Positions 49,692-59,871 of a stretch of DNA of 64,000 bases are shown here, one piece after another. The translations under genes and the position numbers were made by a program. This stretch comes from Flaccisagitta enflata (Eukaryota; Chaetognatha; Sagittoidea; Aphragmophora). The notes under the pieces are model-generated. The model worked only from the letters and a program-made list of their open reading frames with translations. It was not told the origin of the DNA and made no database searches. The DNA is taken from contig OZ231127.1 in assembly GCA_965153355.1 (NCBI GenBank), positions 47,802,001 to 47,866,000 on the forward strand, given 5' to 3'. Within the stretch, counting starts at the first letter, position 1. Each line of letters starts with the position of its first letter.

Positions 49692-50412
49692 ACGTTGCGG
49701 ACACGCAAATCTATATGTCCGTCCATTGGTTGGTTGGTCCATTGTGATGGAGTCGAATGGTGGAAAACAAGCATTTTGGATACTTTTTGGGCAGCGGCCC
49801 CAAAGGGCTGATGTCCTGTTGAACACAGGGGGGAATTTTGAGATGTCCGTCCGTCCGTCCGTCCCCCCCCGTTGACCATTAAGGCCTCAAATTAGCCCTC
49901 CCAGGCCTCAAATTAGCCCTCCCAGGCCTCAAATTAGCCCTCCCAGGCCTCAATTTAGCCCTCTAGACCTCAAATCAGCCCTCTTGGCTTGAAATTAGCC
50001 TCCCCGTGCCTCAAATCTACCCTCCAGACCTCAAATCTGCCCTCCAGACCTTCAATCAGCCCTCCAAGCATCAAATCAGCCCTCCAAACCTCAAATCTGC
50101 TCTCCAAGCCTTAATTCTGCCCTCCAGCCCTCAAATATGCCCTCAGCGGCCTAAATCAGCCATCTAAAGCCCGAAATTAGCCCCCTCATGACAGACGAAA
50201 GGACGGACGTCTCGAAATTCACCCCTGTGTTCTACAGGACATCGGCCCTTTAGGGCCGCTGCCCTGCTCTCCCTCAACCTCTTCACTAGATCACTTCCAG
50301 CAGGGCATCGGGTACCGCTGATCATGTGCGATCCTTGGATGACTATTTGTGTATGGGGTGGGATTTGACCCTGCCCACCTGTCCGCAACGATATTGTGAC
50401 CCCGCATCACTT
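49692..50412 (+). mobile_element. Family A copy split by a family B insertion
   Basis: Left part GTTGCGGACACGCAAAT, GTCCGTCCATTGGTTGG and AGTCGAATGGTGGAAAAC to 49785. The right part resumes near 50342 with GTATGGGGTGGGATTTGACC, GCCCACCTGTCCGCAACG and GTGACCCCGCATCAC. The intervening DNA is family B. Confidence 0.85.
49786..50341 (-). mobile_element. Family B element inserted in family A
   Basis: GGGCAGCGGCCCCAAAGGG, GTCCTGTTGAACACAGGGGG, GTCC array, 20-mers CCTCAAATTAGCCCTCCCAG (49880-50170), CCCTGTGTTCTACAGGACAT, GGGCCGCTGCCCTGC, CAGGGCATCGGGTACCGC and GCGATCCTTGGATGAC. Confidence 0.88.
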
Positions 50413-50555
50413 GTTTTTACTTCCTCTATGTTCATTTCCATTTCTTGACTGTTTGTTTATGTCCTTAGTTTTCTCCTAATCGACTGTTGCGGTCTTTCGT
50501 ATTGTCTTTCAGTTGGTCTTACCCTCAGTACATTTCCCGTCAGTCCAGTTCTCTT

Positions 50556-50947
50556 TTTGCGCAGTGGCTCTTAAGGGGACAATGTCCTGTAGCACACAGG
50601 GGAACCTTCGTTCGTCTGATCATTCAGCCGTCCAATTGCCCGATCGTCCATTCAACTCCCCCCATTAGGACTCTCAGGCCTGAAATCTACCCTCACAAGC
50701 CTCGCATCCGCCTTCAGAATTTGAATCTGCTCTATCAGACCTCCAATCTGCCCTTTCCAACCTCTCAGGCCTTAAATTTGCCCTTGCAAGCTTAAAACCA
50801 ACCATTTCAGGCCTCATAACTGGGTATTGAGCCTTGAGGCTGGCATTGAAGTCTCGGGGGGGGGGGGGGAACCACAGGAGTTGGAGGATAAATTTCCCCA
50901 TGAATGAAAGCATAGGTCATGGGTCCCTTTGGGACCTCTGCCCAACC
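50556..50947 (+). mobile_element. Family B/C mosaic element
   Basis: Begins like B (GCAGTGGCTCTTAAGGGGAC, AATGTCCTGTAGCACACAGG), carries AGGCCTGAAATC-type units, and ends like C (TTCCCCATGAATGAAAGCAT, GGTCATGGGTCCCTTTGGGA). Probably recombinant. Confidence 0.7.
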
Positions 50948-51003
50948 ATCCAACCATCCAACCAAGCAACTGACACAGTGGGGTGTAGAGTTGCGTAGCA
51001 CGC
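50948..51003 (-). mobile_element. Family A tail fragment
   Basis: CCAACCATCCAACCAAGCAA, CAGTGGGGTGTAG and AGTTGCGTAGCACGC. It sits between two family B/C copies. Confidence 0.65.
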
Positions 51004-51535
51004 CAGGTCGCCCAAGGGCAATACGTGGTCAGCGATACCCGTTGCCCTGCTTTGCATGGTTGTAAATTGGAATGAGAGGCAGGGCAGCGGCCCTGAAGGG
51101 GAACAAGTCCTGTAGAACACAGGGGACTTTCATTTGTCTGTCTGTTTGTCCGTCCGTCCACCCCCCCAGACCCTCTCAGACCTGAAATCTGCTCTCTCAG
51201 GCCTAAAATATGAGAGGGCAGATTTCAGGTCTAGGAGGGCAGATTTTAGGTCTGAGAGGATAGGTTTCAGGCCTGAGAGGGCAAATTTCACGCCTGAGAA
51301 GGCAGATTCAAGGCCTGAGAGGGCAGATTCAAGGCCTGAGAGGGCAGATTTCAGGCCTGAGAGGGCAGATTTTAGGCCTGAGAGGACAGATTTCAGGCCT
51401 TCAGGCCTGAGAGGGCCTGGGGGGATAAACAAACGGACTGACGGACGGACGGACGGACGGACGGACGGACGGACGAATGAAAGTCCCCTGTGTTCTACAG
51501 GACTTTGTCCCCTTCGGGGCCGCTGCCCAAAAAGC
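51004..51535 (+). mobile_element. Family B element, well preserved
   Basis: CAGGTCGCCCAAGGGCAATA head, GGCAGCGGCCCTGAAGGGG, AGTCCTGTAGAACACAGGGG, GTCC, then ~21-bp units that switch strand near 51212, (GACG)n, GAATGAAAGTCCCCTGTGTT, CTACAGGACTTTGTCCCC and CGGGGCCGCTGCCC. Useful reference copy: the terminal ~55 bp and the GTCC arrays are inverted repeats of each other. Confidence 0.92.
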
Positions 51536-51777
51536 GACATGCCAGCCAACAATACAAAAAAAAAATTATGTCCTCACCATGCAGATAAAATGTCCGCGTA
51601 GGGTACCCTTAGTTCTAACCTCATCTAATCTTCATGAAACTTTGTCCATTGGTTTATCACTACATCTGTTGGTCTGTCATGACAAGAAAGTGTGGAAAGC
51701 TCAATGATTGGATAAGATCAGAGGTGAAAATGTTGATTAACTCATTTTACCCTGAAATTTGGCCACTCAGAATTAAA

Positions 51778-51865
51778 ACATGGCTAGATACAAGGCTACC
51801 CCAGTTGCGTGTGGGTGGGCATGGGTAGTGATGGAGAAAGCTCATAAACGCTGTAAAATTAATAG
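51778..51865 (-). mobile_element. Family A head fragment
   Basis: GGCTAGATACAAGGCTACCC, CAGTTGCGTGTGGGTGGGCA and CTCATAAACGCTGTAAAAT, then breaks into family C at TAGTTGCAAAAG. Confidence 0.7.
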
Positions 51866-52428
51866 TTGCAAAAGCGATAGATGGTCAGCGGTACCTGTGC
51901 CCTGCCTAAGTAGGTTGTGATTGAAACTGAGGGAGGGAGCAGGGCAGCGGCCCCAAAAGGGTCAATGATCTATGCTTTCACGCATATTTTCTCTTTCTCC
52001 TCCTTCTAGCGTTTTTGATTTGAGCCTCTAGGCTGAGATTCACGCTTTGGGGCCAGAATTTGGGTCTTAGGTGTGGGATTTGAGCCTTAAGGCTAGGTTT
52101 TGGGCCTTGGGGCTGGGAGTTGGGACTTGAGACTAGGACTCAGGCCAGGAGTCTGGGAATTGGGCCAAGAGGCTGGGATTTGGGCCTCGAGGCTGGGATT
52201 TGGGCCTTTGAGGCTGGGGTTTGGGCCTTTGAGGCTGGGATTTGGGCCTCAAGGCTGGGATTTGGGCCTTGAGGTTGGGATTTGTGCCTTGAGACTGGGA
52301 TTTGGGCCTCAAGGCTGGGATATGGGCCATGAGGTTGGAGGGGGGGGGAAACATCGAAGGAGAAGGAGAAAATTCCCCATATGTGTGAAAACACAGGTCA
52401 TCAAACCCTTTGGGGCTGCTGCCCAAAA
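51866..52428 (+). mobile_element. Family C element
   Basis: TTGCAAAAGCGATAGATGGT, CAGCGGTACCTGTGCCCTGC, GCAGGGCAGCGGCCCC, a TTGGGCCTCAAGGCTGGGAT 20-21 bp array (52020-52345), then TTCCCCATATGTGTGAAAAC and CCCTTTGGGGCTGCTGCCC. A family A tail (52432-52485) abuts it. Confidence 0.88.
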
Positions 52429-52730
52429 AAGGGGACCAACTAACCAACCAACTGACTGACAGACGGACAAAGCGGGGTATAGGGTGGTTTCAGCACAGAT
52501 CAGTAAAACTGAAAAACCCTTAAAGAATACCATCATTACCATCACCATTACCATCATAATTAGTTAACAGGTTGGAGCCTGAAGGGGGCGGCGGGGGAAA
52601 TTGATTTTATACAAATTTTCACATTCTAAAGTATTACAAATGCAAACATATATCACTATGTAAGCACTTATCATCTATATGAAAAAACATCCTAGTCTCC
52701 TTCAACCCTCTAACCTTTGACAACGCCCTA

Positions 52731-52858
52731 AAAAAGGTTCCTGCGCGCGTAGAAGGTTGCGCATGGGCTCGTTCGGCTACATTTATGCAAAGGAATATTT
52801 TGAGGGGGGCGCAAGAGCTTGATTCGGCGTATGACCGGGATGTAACCGGCGTAATGGG
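52731..52858 (-). repeat. Family D interspersed repeat, copy 2
   Basis: Inverted counterpart of 49118-49252: AAGGTTCCTGCGCGCGTAGA, GGTTGCGCATGGGCTCGTT, GGGGGGCGCAAGAGCTTGAT and GGATGTAACCGGCGTA. Confidence 0.8.
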
Positions 52859-53127
52859 TAGACAGAAGCCAGACTGCTCGTTTTCACACTCTTTAGACGG
52901 ACGCACGGACCGGCGGACGGACGGACAGGGGGATGGACGGATGGATGGATGGACAGACGGACGGACCATTGAACTCAGCCTTATATAAGAAGTTCAAAAC
53001 AAAAACAAGTAAAAGAATCGACGAATGATGATGATTTGCCCAAAATTCGTACAGGCCCAAAATTCGTACACGCCATGGCCGAAATTTTGCCAAACAACGC
53101 TTTGCCATGTGAAGACAAAAAGGTATT

Positions 53128-53247
53128 TTTCTTTTGACTTGCGCCAAATCATGTTTATAGGAGGCTGCGCCCGTTGGTCGGTTGGTCGGTTGGTCGCATT
53201 CGTTCGACGATCTATGGCGCACGTGATGGCCAACTTGGCCTTGTTTC
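53128..53247 (+). mobile_element. Divergent family A copy
   Basis: ACTTGCGCCAAATCATGTTT, ATAGGAGGCTGCGCCCGTTG, (GTCGGTTG)n and AACTTGGCCTTGTTT. The terminal stem is not intact. Confidence 0.65.
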
Positions 53248-53500
53248 ACTATACTATATCACTCACCTTACGCAAATCTTTAGAATTAAATCGAATGAAA
53301 CCTATCATAAATCATGTTCATAATGTTCATAATGTTCATAAATCAGGTAAGCGGAGTCATCCTAATCAGACAACGAAAATCTTCCGTCGGGTTCAAAAGT
53401 GAAACAGAATTCAAAATTCGTATTCAAGGTGATATGACAAATCTTAGGTTTGGTTCCATTTCATTATAATTGACGACAGAAAAACAACAAAACCGTAAAA

Positions 53501-53660
53501 AACAAGGCCGGATACGCGGCCAATACCAGTTACAATGGGTGGGCAGGAGCAGAAATGCGTGTTTCCACACTTTCCAACTCGATCACCATGACGGACCAAC
53601 CGACGGACCGACCGACGGACGGACAAAGCCTCTTATAGAGTTGAGTGTCCGCAACTAAAA
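53501..53660 (-). mobile_element. Family A copy, 35 bp before the SOD exon
   Basis: AACAAGGCCGGATACGCGGC, CCAGTTACAATGGGTGGGCA, ACACTTTCCAACTCG, GACC/GACG array, CAAAGCCTCTTATAG and AGTTGAGTGTCCGCAACT (53639-53656). Confidence 0.9.
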
Positions 53661-53694
53661 AGACGGTTTGCAAATCATTCGACTTAATGTGCAG

Positions 53695-53865
53695 GTCTTC
53701 CTAGAAATTCGTTCCATGGCTTTCATATCCACGAGTTTGGGACGATTGGCGCTTCTTGCACTCAATCTGGCGGACATTACAATCCTCACGCTAAGAATCA
53801 CGGAGCCCCTGAGGCCGAGTCAAAGCACGTGGGCGATCTCGGAAATCTCAAATCGGATAACAATG
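53695..53865 (+). CDS. SOD: Cu/Zn superoxide dismutase, exon with metal-site histidines
   Basis: 171 nt after acceptor ATGTGCAG, donor GTAAAT, phase 1 at both sides. Encodes LPRNSFHGFHIHEFGTIGAS then CTQSGGHYNPHAKNHGAPE and KHVGDLGNL. Visible: copper ligands in HGFHIH, the bridging and zinc histidines in GGHYN, NHGAP and KHVGD, the zinc Asp of VGDLG, and the first structural Cys. Superoxide dismutases of this family convert superoxide to oxygen and hydrogen peroxide; cytosolic and secreted forms exist. The upstream exon(s) with the N-terminal strands, which would tell the two apart, were not found. Confidence 0.94.
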
Positions 53866-54133
53866 GTAAATTGCGAGGATGGGTCTCGGATGTATTGAGA
53901 CAATTCCAGATTGTTTACGAGGCGTGCCTGTTTGTCACAGATCGTAACGACTGAGATGTATCACTGCGCAGTCTGCGCTGGTAACATTTAAAATCGTAAG
54001 TGTCACGTCTCCTGCGCTTCACTTGGTAATTCACCATGATACCTTGATACCATGATATCTTTGCCGGCATTTGTGAAAGACGTTGCGCGCAATTGCGCAA
54101 CATACAATAACCTGTTGGTGTTGGGCATTCGAG

Positions 54134-54277
54134 GTATCGTGAAAAAGACGTTTAAAGACACGAAAGCGACTCTTCATTCCCTGACGACGATCGTCGGTCG
54201 GGCTTTCGTGCTACACGCTGGAATCGATGATTTGGGACTCAAATCCGACCAAGGCAGCAAAACAACGGGAAATGCAG
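54134..54277 (+). CDS. SOD: Cu/Zn superoxide dismutase, following exon
   Basis: Begins after CATTCGAG and restores the frame to give NNGIVKKTFKDTKATLHSLT, then TIVGRAFVLHAGIDDLG and SKTTGNAG. The His in VLHAGIDDLG is the fourth copper ligand and SKTTGNAG is the conserved stretch before the last strand. The 3' boundary is uncertain: no GT donor follows GNAG, but a GC donor (CAG|GCATGT) fits. Read on without splicing, the frame ends 11 codons later at 54310-54312 and would lose the conserved C-terminal Cys and active-site Arg. Confidence 0.9.
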
Positions 54278-54312
54278 GCATGTTCAAAAGGCAGAAGGAC
54301 TATAACATATGA

Positions 54313-55525
54313 TAAATAGGGGTGGGGATAATGCACCTTAGTCAACGGATCAAGCTACAGGTGAAGAATATGTGCTAACATGATGAGAATAGATGGTATA
54401 CCAAGTTTCAGGACGTTTGGAACAGTTTCAGCCTAGCCCTCCACCCCCTCCCCTGCCCCCAGGGCTTCAAAACCCAGAAAAAGCTATTTTAAGCATGTTT
54501 TGCCTTCCAAATGTGTTAAATGATAAACTACTAAAATACATTTTAAAATGTGTAACCTGACATGTGATTACCCATTTGGGGTGTGATACAGGATTTTTTA
54601 TGGGTATAGTCCCTCCAGAATTACTGCAAAATGATTTTTGCCTGTTTTAAGTAATATAGTTATTTTGTGATATCATCTGTTCAAAAATTTATGTTACGTG
54701 TTTATGGCAAGTATGTTGTTAGGGGCAGTCAGTGGGTGGGCAGGGGCAGTATTGCAGGTGGGCTGGGGATGTCTTGTAGGTGGGCAGGGGCTGTTATGCT
54801 TAGAAATCACAATTTTGGCCAATTTTGCATCATTGTAAATTTTCCTATTATGAACCATTCTAAACTTGACATGTGATTATCCCTTTGGGTTATGATGCTA
54901 GGTTGCATACCACTCACCTTTGGAATCCTTTTCATACCACTATCAAATATGATCATATTCAGTATAGGAAGCCATTTGTCATTCATGTGACCAAAAAGCA
55001 CTTACAACCTGCAGTGCTTCCACGCTCAAGGATAAAATCGTGATGATCATGTTTTCTGTTTGTTAGTCTGTCTATCTGTCTGTTTGTCTGTTTATCTATC
55101 TCTCCATCTGTCAGTGTAGCCCTCCATCCGTCTGTCTATCTGTCCATCCATCTGCCTGTCTAATCGTGAATCTGTCCATCGATCCTTTCATCTTTCCCTT
55201 AATTCATAATAAATCAACCTTTATCAGCTTTTCTTGGAAATGTTACGCTTGTCGTAGAGACACTTCGGCGACTGACATCTTTACTCAATTTCACAAGATC
55301 TGACACACGCTGCGCAATCGCTTTTGACAAAATGACTTTCAACTTTGCTTGCTCCACCCATAAAAATTCAATATCTTCTGCAACCTTAGAGTAGCATTAA
55401 AACGTCTTTGCATTTGCCTTTTAGAAGATTTTCATGATAAAAACATTTCATTGAAAGCTATTCACTACCTTTGTAGCAACATCATGATTAGTGGGTATTC
55501 TTGGTTGTTGAGCCTCCATCTCCAC
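54313..55525. other. Downstream of SOD exons
   Basis: Two related segments share TGACATGTGATTA.CC.TTT (near 54560 and 54870) and GGTGGGCAGGGGC (54727-54795), suggesting another repeat. The last SOD exon was not found. Confidence 0.5.
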
Positions 55526-55529
55526 AGCC

Positions 55530-55622
55530 GCCCAGAGCTTGACGCTAGTTGACCTGAAATGATCGCCATCAACTCCAGTGGTTTCATAACCCTTTTGGTG
55601 CATAGAATACATACTTAGAAAA
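55530..55622 (+). repeat. Interspersed repeat E, copy 2
   Basis: AGAGCTTGACGCTAGTTGAC, CTGAAATGATCGCCATCAAC and GTGCATAGAATACATACTT. It flanks the inverted-repeat element at 55620. Confidence 0.7.
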
Positions 55623-56047
55623 AATGAAATCTGTTTAGGGGCGCTTTTTAAGAGATTTTAAAAATAGTACCATTTTACTCTATTTTTTACCATAACTTTT
55701 TGTGATTAATTTTTTTGATAATTTTGACTACCGATTTGATTTCAGATGAGAGTTTCCGGTTTGTTTGATAAGTCACACTATACACTTCTGCAAAAGAAAT
55801 AAAAAGTTAAATTTTGCTTTTTAACATTATTTTATATAGTAATGTGACCAAAAAATAAGTATTTATTTCTTTTGCAAAAGTATATAAAGTGACATATCAA
55901 ACAAACCAGAAACTATCATCTGAGATCAAATCTGCAGTCAAAATCATCAAGAAAATTTATCACAAACGGTTATGGTAAAAAATATAGTAAAATAATACTA
56001 TTCTTTTAGATATCTTAAAAAGCGCCCAAAACAGATTTCATTTTTTG
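55620..56047. mobile_element. Inverted-repeat element, ~180-bp arms
   Basis: Left AAAATGAAATCTGTTTAGGG with GCGCTTTTTAAGA and right TCTTAAAAAGCGCCCAAAAC with AGATTTCATTTT pair; the arms continue to TTCTTTTGCAAAAG at the centre. Non-coding. Confidence 0.85.
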
Positions 56048-56227
56048 TCCTCGACAACTAGTTTACGTCGAGGACTATAACATAGCCTTGATCATGTAGT
56101 GAGTCGTTGTTTGATGTTGATGAAACTTGGTCAGTGTTATCTTGAGGGCATTACTTACCTGTGTACCAACTTTCAACAACATTCATAAATATTTAATACC
56201 CTTTGCCTATTATATTTGTAGTAATAT

Positions 56228-56560
56228 TGATTCCTGGACTTATGAAATTTACATAGGGGAAGGGTAGTAAAGGTTCACCAATGTTGTTTAAACTTGTTTT
56301 GGAAGTTCATTGTAGTAATTAAAGCTCCCTTGCAAGATTTCAGATAATTCTGAGAATTGGTTTAGAAGATATTAGGATATTTTGCTAATAAAATCAATTC
56401 TTAGACTTGGGCAATTTACATAGGGGAAGGGTGGTAAAGGTTCACCAATGTTGTTTGAACTTGTTGTGAAGGTTCATTGCATCAATTAAAGCTCCCCTGC
56501 AAGATTTCAGTAAATTCTGAGCATTGGTTAAGAAAATATAGGGGTATTTATGATGCATCT
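56228..56560 (+). repeat. Two ~175-bp tandem copies
   Basis: TTTACATAGGGGAAGGGT, GGTAAAGGTTCACCAATGTT, AATTAAAGCTCCC and GCAAGATTTCAG occur twice with the same spacing. Confidence 0.85.
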
Positions 56561-56568
56561 AGTAACAT

Positions 56569-56705
56569 TATTTTTTTTTGAAAAAAAATTTTTTTTTTTT
56601 GAAAAAAATTTTTTTTTTTTTTTTAAAGAAAATTTTTTTTTTAAAAAAATTTTTTTTGAATTTTTTTTTTTTTTTGTAAATTTTTTTTTCAAATTTTTTA
56701 TTGTT
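56569..56705. repeat. Poly(T)/poly(A) low-complexity tract
   Basis: Runs of T broken by GAAAA; no information content. Confidence 0.95.
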
Positions 56706-56825
56706 GGATTAAAAGGTATGCTTTCATGGACTTCAAGGAATGCCATCATGGGCTTCAAGGTATGCCATCATAGGCTGCAAGGTATGCCACCATGAACTTC
56801 AAGGTATGCCATCATGGACTTTAAG

Positions 56826-57477
56826 CTATGCAATTGGTAGCTGGGGCAGCCAGAGTAGCTGGGGCAGCCAGAGTAGCTGGGGCAGCCAGAGTAGCGGGGG
56901 CAGCCAGAGTAGCGGGGGCAGCCAGAGTAGCGGGGGCAGCCAGAGTAGCCGGGGGCAGCCAGAGTAGCCGGGGGCAGCCAGAGTAGCCGGGGGCAGCCAG
57001 AGTAGCTGGGGCAGCCAGTGTTGCGGGGGCAGCCAGAGTAGCGGGGGCAGCCAGAGTTGCGGGGGCAGCCAGAGTAGCCGGGGGCAGCCAGAGTAGCCGG
57101 GGGCAGCCAGAGTAGCCGGGGGCAGCCAGAGTAGCCGGGGGCAGCCAGAGTAGCCGGGGGCAGCCAGAGTAGCCGGGGGCAGCCAGAGTAGCCGGGGGCA
57201 GCCAGAGTAGCCGGGGGCAGCCAGAGTAGCCGGGGGCAGCCAGAGTAGCCGGGGGCAGCCAGAGTAGCCGGGGGCAGCCAGGGTAGCCGGGGGCAGCCAG
57301 GGTAGCCGGGGGCAGCCAGGGTAGCCGGGGGCAGCCAGGGTAGCCGGGGGCAGCCAGGGTAGCCGGGGGCAGCCAGGGTAGCCGGGGGCAGCCAGGGTAG
57401 CCGGGGGCAGCCAGGGTAGCCGGGGGCAGCCAGGGTAGCTGGGGGCAGCCAGGGTAGCCGGGAGCAGCCAGGGTGGC
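56826..57477. repeat. 20-21 bp minisatellite, gap at its end
   Basis: About 32 units of GCCGGGGGCAGCCAGAGTA type, with sub-blocks: GCTGGGGCAG units, 20-mers, 21-mers with AGAGTA, then AGGGTA. The array runs into ten Ns at 57478-57487, so its true length is unknown. The LPPATLAAPGY-type minus frame is a consequence of the 21-bp period. Confidence 0.95.
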
Positions 57478-57487
57478 NNNNNNNNNN
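57478..57487. other. Assembly gap (10 N)
   Basis: Ten undetermined bases terminating the minisatellite; a fixed-size gap is likely. Confidence 0.99.
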
Positions 57488-58249
57488 ACGCCAATACATC
57501 CGTCGTCGCGTCAGTCTGTGATAGTCTTCCATTCATACATCGAAAGGAAATGAGAAGTGGCTGCAGCCAAAGATAAGATTCGTCGATAGTTCACCTTCTG
57601 AAATGCTTCATTCCAAATTTCATTCAAGCTCAGTTCTGTCACCTTGGTTCACCCAAGCAGTAAAATTTAAATCTCATGAATGATGTGTAAAACAAAATAT
57701 CACTCCATTCTACTTCCGGACAACATAGCGACATACACACGCTTGACATATCCCACAGTCATGTCATCTGTTACCTTTAAACTTGGTGGGTGGATGAAAT
57801 GCAAATGCTGGTAGAAGACCAACCATACCCTGGTCGGGACCCCCCAATTCATCAGTTGCCCTGATTGGTGGGTCCTGATCCCCGCTGAAGGTCTTAAAAG
57901 GTGGATGCGATGTATAAGTGGGTGGAGAAATTACTTGACTGCTCGTCTCTTTGCTTAACCGAAAATTCATTGGTCAGTCAGTTACATGTTCTAGTCGTGT
58001 AAACAGTGAGTTAGAGATAGATTAGGGCTTATGGATCTTATCGTCTTGTAAACAACTCATGTATCGCAAAAAGCGGTGGCGTCTAGTTTTATGATTCATA
58101 CTCATGATCACCATATGGAGTGTGGCGCCGTTGAAGCGCCGTAGATCAGTCCCAATGAATCTGTTTCAAATGTCTCTGCGCACAAGCCGAGATGCCGCCG
58201 TCGTAATATGTGGTGTCATGTGACGTTGTCGCGTCGGGAAACGTCGCCG
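57488..58249. other. Unique-looking DNA, no gene seen
   Basis: Short frames only. Confidence 0.5.
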
Positions 58250-58890
58250 CCGCACAGTGCCCCCGGATCCCACCACCACAAAAATAAGTACCCGTCACCC
58301 CTATACCCCCTATCTACCAATTCACCTACACAGTGCCCCGGATCCCACCACCACGAAAAATAAGTACCCGTCACCCCCTATCACCCCCTACACCACCAAT
58401 TCACCTACAGTGCCCGGATCCCTACCACCTTGAAAAATAAGTACCCGTCACCCCCTATCACCCCCTATCACCGCAATTCACCTACAGTGCCCCAGTTACC
58501 ACCACAAAAATAAGTACCCACGTCACCCCTATCGCCCCCTATCACCACCAATTCACCTACACAATTGCCCCGGATCCCACCACCACAAAAATAGAAAGTA
58601 CCGTCACCCCCCTATCACCCCCCTATCGCCACCAATTCACCTACACAGTGCCCCGGATCCCACCACCACGAAAAATAAGTACCCGTCACCCCCCTATCAC
58701 CCCCCTATCACCACCAATTCACCTACACAGTGCTCCGGATCCCACCACCACAAAAATAAGTACCCGTCACCCCTATCACCCCTATCGCCGCAGATTCACC
58801 TACACAGTGCCCCCAGTTCCCACCACCACGAAAAATAAGTACCCATCACCCCCTATCACCACCAATTCACCTACACAGTGCCCCGGATCC
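58250..58890 (+). repeat. ~75-85 bp tandem satellite, about 9 units
   Basis: Units read CAGTGCCCCGGATCCCACC, ACCAC(G)AAAAATAAGTACCC, GTCACCCCCTATCACC and ACCAATTCACCTACA, beginning near 58255, 58331, 58407, 58485, 58564, 58646, 58729, 58803 and 58877. Variation is mainly in C-run length. Confidence 0.92.
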
Positions 58891-59250
58891 TGCACAAGGC
58901 CGCCGTCCCTCCCACCTCCACATTTCATTTTTGACTTATTAGTTCCTACAGACTGTGCACATAGTTATCACTCATCTTCTTTACTCTATAAAAAAGCTAA
59001 ATCTGATTTTGCGGACCTGCTTTGCCCTAGAGAAAGGACACTATGATGTTCTAACTAACTCCAGTTTTATTTTCTTTTTATACTGATGTTCTAGAAAACA
59101 TCTAACATATTCTAGAAAACATCTAACATATTCTGGAAAGCTGTACTACAATATGCGAATGTAACTAATGTGAATTTAATAGCTCTTAGCCTCGGCTCAC
59201 TTGAGAATTGACAATGCAATGGTCTGTATATTTTTATGATATCTTAAAAC

Positions 59251-59417
59251 AAGTGACGCGGGGTCACAATATCGTTGAGGATGGATGGGCATCCCCATTC
59301 CCATACACACATAAACAAAAAGCTTCTAAAACACTCATTTTCCTACCATTCGACTGGTGCTCACAGACATACTGACAGACGGACAGACAGACGGAGTTGT
59401 GTGTCCGCAACTAAAAA
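59251..59417 (-). mobile_element. Family A copy, GTGACGCGGGGTC-ended
   Basis: AAGTGACGCGGGGTCACAAT, GGATGGATGGGCATCCCC, CTCATTTTCC, GACAGACGGACAG and GTTGTGTGTCCGCAACT. The GTCC array is short. Confidence 0.85.
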
Positions 59418-59504
59418 GATACCGATGTTTCTTCCTTTTGTCTGTTTTAAATTTCGCGGTTTTAACATAACGCCAGACAAAAGATCAAGATGGCAAAAGT
59501 ATGA

Positions 59505-59660
59505 AACAAGGCCGGATACACGGCCATACCAGTTGTGGACGGGTGGGCAGGGGCGGAAAAGCGCGGTTTCACACTTTCCGACTCGTGCACACCGACGGAC
59601 CAACTGGCGGACAGACGGACGGACAAAGGCTCTTTTAGAGTTGCGTGTCCGCAACTAAAA
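59505..59660 (-). mobile_element. Family A copy, first of a head-to-tail pair
   Basis: AACAAGGCCGGATACACGGC, CCAGTTGTGGACGGGTGGGC, CCGACTCGTGCACACC, GACGGACC, CAAAGGCTCTTTTAG and stem AGTTGCGTGTCCGCAACT (59639-59656). The next copy begins within its terminal A run. Confidence 0.92.
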
Positions 59661-59823
59661 ACAAGGCCGGATACACGGCAATCCAGTCGCAGACGGTTGG
59701 GCAGGAGCAGTAATGCGAGAACCACTCTGAATTCAAAAATATGACAGGCGGACGGACGGACCAACCTGCCGACCTATCAACCGACACGGCAAGGTATAGA
59801 GTCGCGTGTCTGCAACTAAAAAT
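59661..59823 (-). mobile_element. Family A copy, second of the pair
   Basis: ACAAGGCCGGATACACGGCA, CCAGTCGCAGACGGTTGGGC, GCAGGAGCAGTAATG, GGACGGACGGACC, GGCAAGGTATAG and AGTCGCGTGTCTGCAACT. The stem mixes the two common subtypes. Confidence 0.9.
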
Positions 59824-59871
59824 GCTCTTGCCCACCTCGATCTCCCAAATGGCATTATGATTTTTTTTTTT

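Noticed and set aside
56768-57536. Two 236-254 codon Pro/Leu/Ala-rich open frames on the minus strand
   Set aside because: They are translations of a 20-21 bp minisatellite; period 21 keeps frames open, and the frames span the N gap.
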